From the NCBI RefSeq assembly GCF_034555375.1, contig NZ_CP140706.1, forward strand, positions 673,001-737,000: DNA of 64,000 nucleotides, written 5' to 3'. This document shows, one piece after another, positions 60,210 to 64,000 of this stretch (position 1 is its first letter; the number at the start of each line of letters is the position of its first letter). This DNA comes from Pseudomonas sp. B33.4. GTDB taxonomy: Bacteria > Pseudomonadota > Gammaproteobacteria > Pseudomonadales > Pseudomonadaceae. The notes beneath the pieces are model-generated. The model did not search any database and was not told the DNA's origin. It worked only from the letters and a program-made list of their open reading frames with translations. Position numbers and translations under genes: made by a program.

Positions 60210-61552
60210 GCGGCGCCGCTGAACCAGCCATCATTGCGTTTGAGCCACCAGGCTTGTGCGCCGAGGGTCAGGCTGCGCAGGACCATGAACAGCAGAAAAG
60301 ATATCCACAGCCCGTGATTGCCCAGACCTTGCAGCGCCCAGGCGAACGGCATTAACAGCACCACAGTGATCAGCATGCCGTTGCGCATTTCACGGGCGCG
60401 GGTGGCGCCAATGAACAGACCGTCGAGCAAGTAACTCCAGACCGCAATCAATGGCAGCACGGCGAGGTAGGGCAGGTAGACGAACGCGGTGTCGCGCACG
60501 CTCTGGATATCGGTCTGCATCTCGATGAACAGGTGCCCGGCGAGCAGAAACAGCGCGGCAAATCCGAGGCTGGCGATCAGCGACCAGCCGCCGGCCACCA
60601 CCAGCGAACGACGCAAGGCCAGACGATCGCGGGCGCCGATGGCGTGTCCGCACAGGGCTTCGACGGCGTGGGCCAGACCGTCCAGCGCATGCGCCGTCAA
60701 CAGCAAGCCATTGAGCAGCAGCGCGTTGGCAGCCACCGTCGAATCGCCCAGCCGCGCGCCTTGCACGGTGATCAGGAAAAACACCGATTGCAACGCCAGG
60801 CTACGGATGAAGATGTCGCGGTTGACCGCCAGCAATGGCCGCCAACTTTGCCAGACCTTCAACGCCGCCCAGATGATGTGTCCCGGATACGCGCGCAGTG
60901 CCTTGCGGGTCAGCAGCAGGCCGAGCAGGGCGCCGCTCCATTCGGCGATTACTGAAGCCCGCGCCGAACCGACCACGCCCCAGTCCAGACCGATGACAAA
61001 CCACAGATTGAGGGCGATGTTGATCAGATTGGTGGTCAGCAGAATTGCCAGCGGCGCTCGGGCGTTTTGCGTACCGAGGAACCAGCCGACCAGCGCGTAA
61101 CTGGCCAGCGCGGCGGGCAGGCCGAACAGTCGTGTGTGAAAGAAATCCCGTGTGAGCTGATCCAGTTCCGCCGACGGTTGCATGAAGTGCAGCGCTATCC
61201 CGCTCAGCGGCACGCCCAAAGTGCCCAACACCAGCGCCAGTCCCATCGCCAGCAGCAAACCCTGCAACAGAATCTGCCGCAACGCTGCACCGTCGCTGCG
61301 CCCGGCGGCTTGCGCAGCAAACCCGGTGGTGCCCATGCGCAGAAAACCCATGGCCCAGGCCAGAAAGGTGTACAGGCTGGCACCGACCGCCACCGCGCCC
61401 AATTGATGGGCGTGGGGCAAGTGGCCAATGACAGTGCTGTCGACCAGCGCCACCAGCGGCACGGAAATATTGGACAGAATCATGGGCGCGGCGAGAGCCC
61501 AGACCTTGCGGTGTGTCGGGCGGTCGCGCCAGTCGGCGATCAGAGTGGACAT
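60203..61552 (-). CDS. MATE family efflux transporter, DinF-like
   Basis: A 449-residue inner-membrane antiporter with about twelve hydrophobic helices. The MatE repeats are visible, starting VWALAAPMILSNISVPLVAL and the second half near ALQSVFFLITVQGARLGDST. It belongs to the DinF-like subgroup exporting drugs or metabolites in exchange for Na+ or H+. The ATG at 61552 is preceded by AAGGAG; the open frame continues upstream through REP DNA. Substrate unknown. Confidence 0.92.
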   Translation of the reverse strand: MSTLIADWRDRPTHRKVWALAAPMILSNISVPLVALVDSTVIGHLPHAHQLGAVAVGASLYTFLAWAMGFLRMGTTGFAAQAAGRSDGAALRQILLQGLLLAMGLALVLGTLGVPLSGIALHFMQPSAELDQLTRDFFHTRLFGLPAALASYALVGWFLGTQNARAPLAILLTTNLINIALNLWFVIGLDWGVVGSARASVIAEWSGALLGLLLTRKALRAYPGHIIWAALKVWQSWRPLLAVNRDIFIRSLALQSVFFLITVQGARLGDSTVAANALLLNGLLLTAHALDGLAHAVEALCGHAIGARDRLALRRSLVVAGGWSLIASLGFAALFLLAGHLFIEMQTDIQSVRDTAFVYLPYLAVLPLIAVWSYLLDGLFIGATRAREMRNGMLITVVLLMPFAWALQGLGNHGLWISFLLFMVLRSLTLGAQAWWLKRNDGWFSGAAH

Positions 61553-61593
61553 GCGGGCTCCTTGGGGGAGCGGCATTGTAGCGGTAGAAGCCA

Positions 61594-61743
61594 CCCTCAC
61601 CCCAGCCCTCTCCCGGAGGGAGAGGGAGCCGACCTCTGGCGTTTTCAAAACCTGAGTTCGACTCGGTATCGCAAGTCGGCGTATTTCTGCAAAACACCCC
61701 GGTCAGTCCCCTCTCCCTCCGGGAGAGGGCTAGGGTGAGGGGG
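61594..61743. repeat. REP-like inverted pair, CTCTCCC family
   Basis: The copies at 61594-61630 and 61706-61743 face each other and use the same stem as the pairs in the urease region. They fill most of the gap between the small membrane protein gene and the MATE gene. Confidence 0.85.
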
Positions 61744-61753
61744 CTCTAAAGGG

Positions 61754-62047
61754 TTAATGAATAATCCAGCTCAACAACCACAACCCCAGCAACAACCAGA
61801 TAATCCCGGCAATGATCGACGCATTCATGAACGCGCGAATCGCCGACCACAACAGCATCAGCCCGACGATGAGCGCGATGATGCTGATGATCGACGTGTC
61901 CATGCCCAGCGTCTTCGCCAGTCCATCGACAAAGTTGCCACCGGCATTGCTCAAAATGTTGAACAGGCCGCTGAGGCCATCGACGATAAAGCGGATGACC
62001 GAACCGAGCGCCTGGCCGAGCCATTCGAAAAAGCTTTCTACCTGCAT
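61754..62047 (-). CDS. Small hydrophobic membrane protein
   Basis: A 97-residue protein, mostly hydrophobic, with two or three membrane segments (ISIIALIVGLMLLWSAI and IIAGIIWLLLGLWLLSWII). The amphipathic N-terminus begins MQVESFFEWLGQALGSVI. The ATG at 62047 is preceded by AGGA; a further upstream in-frame start lacks one. No family is recognised with confidence. Confidence 0.75.
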   Translation of the reverse strand: MQVESFFEWLGQALGSVIRFIVDGLSGLFNILSNAGGNFVDGLAKTLGMDTSIISIIALIVGLMLLWSAIRAFMNASIIAGIIWLLLGLWLLSWIIH

Positions 62048-62133
62048 ATGTGCATCCTGATGAAAGGGCTGAGCCTTGGGCCACAACGCCGGTGGCCGAG
62101 TTCCCTGCATGATAGAAGGTTTGCACCAATTCT

Positions 62134-62224
62134 GTGTGGGAGCGAGCCTGCTCGCGAATACGGTGGATCAGATAACTGATGGGTTAAATGACACACCGCT
62201 TTCGCGAGCAGGCTCGCTCCCACA
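62134..62224. repeat. REP-like inverted pair, GTGGGAGCGAGCCTGCTCGC family
   Basis: TGTGGGAGCGAGCCTGCTCG at 62134 and its inverse ending GCTCGCTCCCACAT at 62224 lie between divergent genes. Confidence 0.85.
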
Positions 62225-62292
62225 TTAGATCACCTGCGCCGCTTGCCTTTGGTGGGTATCCCCCCGAAGCTATACGCCTTCAGGAGAGCCCG

Positions 62293-62595
62293 ATGAACCT
62301 TGTTGAACTGACCGAACGCCTGCACGCCATTCGCGACCGCAATGACTGGCGGCAATTTCACAGCCCGAAAAACCTCGCCATGGCGGCCAGTGTCGAGATG
62401 TCCGAGCTGGTGGAAATCTTCCAGTGGCTGACAGAAGACCAGTCGCGCCAGTTGCCCGCTGACAAACTCGCCCATGCCGGGCAGGAAGTCGGCGATATCG
62501 TCCTGTATCTGTTGCTGCTGTGCAGCGAGTTGGGGCTGGACATGAATGAAGTGGTGCGCGCCAAGCTCGCCGACAGCGAACGGCGGTTCAGCTGA
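62293..62595 (+). CDS. MazG-like nucleotide pyrophosphohydrolase
   Basis: A 100-residue all-alpha NTP pyrophosphatase of the MazG-like/RS21-C6 type. The metal-binding EXXE and EXXD motifs appear as VEMSELVEIFQW and GQEVGDIVLYLLLL. QFHSPKNLAMA is the usual substrate segment. It probably cleans dCTP-like or modified nucleotides from the pool. GGAG precedes the ATG at 62293. It shares one base with the start of cmoM. Confidence 0.92.
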   Translation: MNLVELTERLHAIRDRNDWRQFHSPKNLAMAASVEMSELVEIFQWLTEDQSRQLPADKLAHAGQEVGDIVLYLLLLCSELGLDMNEVVRAKLADSERRFS

Positions 62596-63344
62596 TGAGC
62601 GACCGGCATTTCGATCAGTTGGCGACGCGGTTCGCCGAAAAAATCTACGGCGGCGCCAAAGGCGCGATTCGTCTCGCGGTGTTACAGGCTGACCTGGCCG
62701 AAGCGCTGCCGGATCGTCCGTTGCGCGTCCTCGACATTGGCGGCGGCCTCGGCCACATGTCGCTGTGGCTGGCCGAACGCGGTCACGAGGTGACCTTCAC
62801 CGAGCCGGCCGCACCGATGCTCGAAGGCGCGCGCCAGCGTTTCGCCGAAGCCGGGCAGACCGCGACATTCATTCAGGCGCCATGGCAGGAACTGCTCGGC
62901 CAGCTCACCGAACCTTACGATCTGGTGATCTGCCACGCCGTACTGGAATGGCTCGCCGAACCCCACGCGATCCTGCCAGTGCTGCATCAACTGACCAAAC
63001 CCGGTGGCTGGTTGTCGCTGGCGTTCTACAACCGTGATGCGCTGATCTATCGCAACCTGCTCAAAGGCCATTTCAAGAAAATGCGCAAGAACGTCATGGC
63101 CGGCGAAAAGCAGAGCCTGACTCCGCAACAGCCGCTGGACCCACGGGAATTGGCAACGCAACTCGACGGCTTGTGGCAGGTCGAAACCCAGAGCGGCATC
63201 CGGGTTTTCCACGATTACATGCCAGTGGAATTCCAGGCCCGCGCCGAACTCGTCGATTTGCTCGAGATGGAGCTCGCTCACCGTCGTCACCCAAGCTTCG
63301 CCGGGCTTGGGCGTTACTTGCACTGGATCTGCCGGCCGATCTGA
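62595..63344 (+). CDS. cmoM: tRNA 5-carboxymethoxyuridine methyltransferase CmoM
   Basis: SAM-dependent methyltransferase of 249 residues. It begins DRHFDQLATRFAEKIYGGAK, as E. coli CmoM/SmtA does (DRNFDDIAEKFSRNIYG). The SAM loop is VLDIGGGLGHMSLWLAERGH; ICHAVLEWLAEP and GIRVFHDYMP are shared with the E. coli enzyme. It methylates the carboxyl of cmo5U at the wobble position of tRNA. Coupled to the MazG-like gene by TGATG. Confidence 0.93.
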   Translation: MSDRHFDQLATRFAEKIYGGAKGAIRLAVLQADLAEALPDRPLRVLDIGGGLGHMSLWLAERGHEVTFTEPAAPMLEGARQRFAEAGQTATFIQAPWQELLGQLTEPYDLVICHAVLEWLAEPHAILPVLHQLTKPGGWLSLAFYNRDALIYRNLLKGHFKKMRKNVMAGEKQSLTPQQPLDPRELATQLDGLWQVETQSGIRVFHDYMPVEFQARAELVDLLEMELAHRRHPSFAGLGRYLHWICRPI

Positions 63345-63356
63345 TCGGAGCGCGAC

Positions 63357-63971
63357 ATGAAAGCTCAATCCGGGTTACTGCTGATGTGTCTGGGCTTGGC
63401 TGCTTGCCAGAGCAGCAACCCGTACGTGGCGCAGTCGCGACCCTTGCCACCGGCGCCGCCGCAAGCGGCCACCACCTTCGACCGCAGCGCGTATCCGGCG
63501 CCGCCGCGTGATTATGGACGCTATCGCAGCTGGGCCTGGCTCAACGGGCAATTACCGCCGGGCACGGCCTGGGCCGATTCGGCGCAAGTGGCCGAAGCGG
63601 TGAGCAATGCGCTGGATCAGCGCGGCTTGCGCCCATTGCACGACAATCACCCGGCCGACCTGTTGGTCAGCGCCAATTTGCGTCTGGAAACCCGCTTGCG
63701 TCAGGTCCAGGACGACTATGGTTATTACGGCGGTGGATACGGTGGCTATGATCGATATGGTCGCGGTTACGGCATGTACAACTCGGTGCCGATCGTACGC
63801 ACCTATTCCGAGCAAGTCGTGGTGGTGCAGGTTGATCTGTTCGATGCCGGTACGGGTCAACCGGTCTGGAGTGCCAGTGCCGAAACCGCGAACAAGGGCA
63901 GCGAAATCGATCGCACCGATTCGATCCGCGAGGCTGTGGAAAAGGCCATGTCGGCGTATCCTCCCGGTTAG
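63357..63971 (+). CDS. DUF4136 lipoprotein
   Basis: A 204-residue lipoprotein with a signal ending LGLAAC. The DUF4136 domain is visible from YRSWAWL onward: [12 protein letters not shown], then [20 protein letters not shown], with the ending [18 protein letters not shown] Gly/Tyr-rich insert ([20 protein letters not shown]) lies in the middle. GGAGCGAC precedes the ATG. Function unknown; 12 bases after cmoM. Confidence 0.9.
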   Translation: MKAQSGLLLMCLGLAACQSSNPYVAQSRPLPPAPPQAATTFDRSAYPAPPRDYGRYRSWAWLNGQLPPGTAWADSAQVAEAVSNALDQRGLRPLHDNHPADLLVSANLRLETRLRQVQDDYGYYGGGYGGYDRYGRGYGMYNSVPIVRTYSEQVVVVQVDLFDAGTGQPVWSASAETANKGSEIDRTDSIREAVEKAMSAYPPG

Positions 63972-64000
63972 CTTCCCGCAAATGACAAGCTCTAGCAGGT

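Overview
The window is chromosomal DNA of a fluorescent Pseudomonas, most likely the P. fluorescens/koreensis group. It is GC-rich. The gene order ureCB-acetyltransferase-ureA-ureD-urtEDCBA and retS-purD-purH-fis-dusB-DUF3426-prmA-accC-accB-aroQ-ctpL-gcbA-DUF2333-NUDIX-SUI1-speA matches, from memory, P. aeruginosa PA4868 to PA4839. Several families of short palindromic REP pairs typical of this group fill the gaps between genes. No rRNA, tRNA, CRISPR array, complete insertion sequence or integrase gene was seen.

Layout: (1) 1-679 is the 3' end of a gene whose product ends in a SET-like domain, possibly a secreted effector. (2) 740-11431 is a urea catabolism block on the minus strand: urease structural genes, the UreD chaperone, two GNAT acetyltransferases and the complete urea ABC transporter. 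A good sigma-54 promoter precedes urtA. ureEFG are not in the window. (3) 11545-16707 is a copper-acquisition operon: two DUF2946 proteins, a PCuAC chaperone, an OprC-type TonB receptor with its CxxxM copper motif, and a PepSY membrane protein. (4) 17408-24912 is a divergent cobalamin (corrin ring) cluster: cobK-cbiD-cobL to the left, cobG-cobH-cobI-cbiG/cobJ to the right. (5) 24913-35240 is the accessory core. It holds a 2386-residue toxin related to large clostridial toxins, with an intact glycosyltransferase active site, a C58/PaToxP-like protease triad and a TcdA/TcdB-type translocation domain. A strong terminator follows, then a relict of the 3' end of marC, then an AT-rich cassette of three unrecognised genes that look like diverged paralogues of one another, then the intact marC. 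(6) 35241-56955 is the conserved core block listed above. (7) 57188-60209 is an orphan short VgrG, its DUF4123 adaptor and a lipoprotein esterase. (8) 60203-63971 holds a MATE pump, a small membrane protein, a MazG-like hydrolase, CmoM and a DUF4136 lipoprotein.

The strongest candidate for an undescribed system lies between 25205 and 35240. The glycosylating toxin joins parts of two toxin lineages: LCT-type glycosyltransferase and delivery domains, and a Photorhabdus PaTox-like protease in place of the clostridial C80 autoprotease. Beside it sits the three-gene cassette, bounded on both sides by copies of the marC 3' end, which marks a past insertion or recombination. The functions of the three cassette proteins and any link between them and the toxin are inference.
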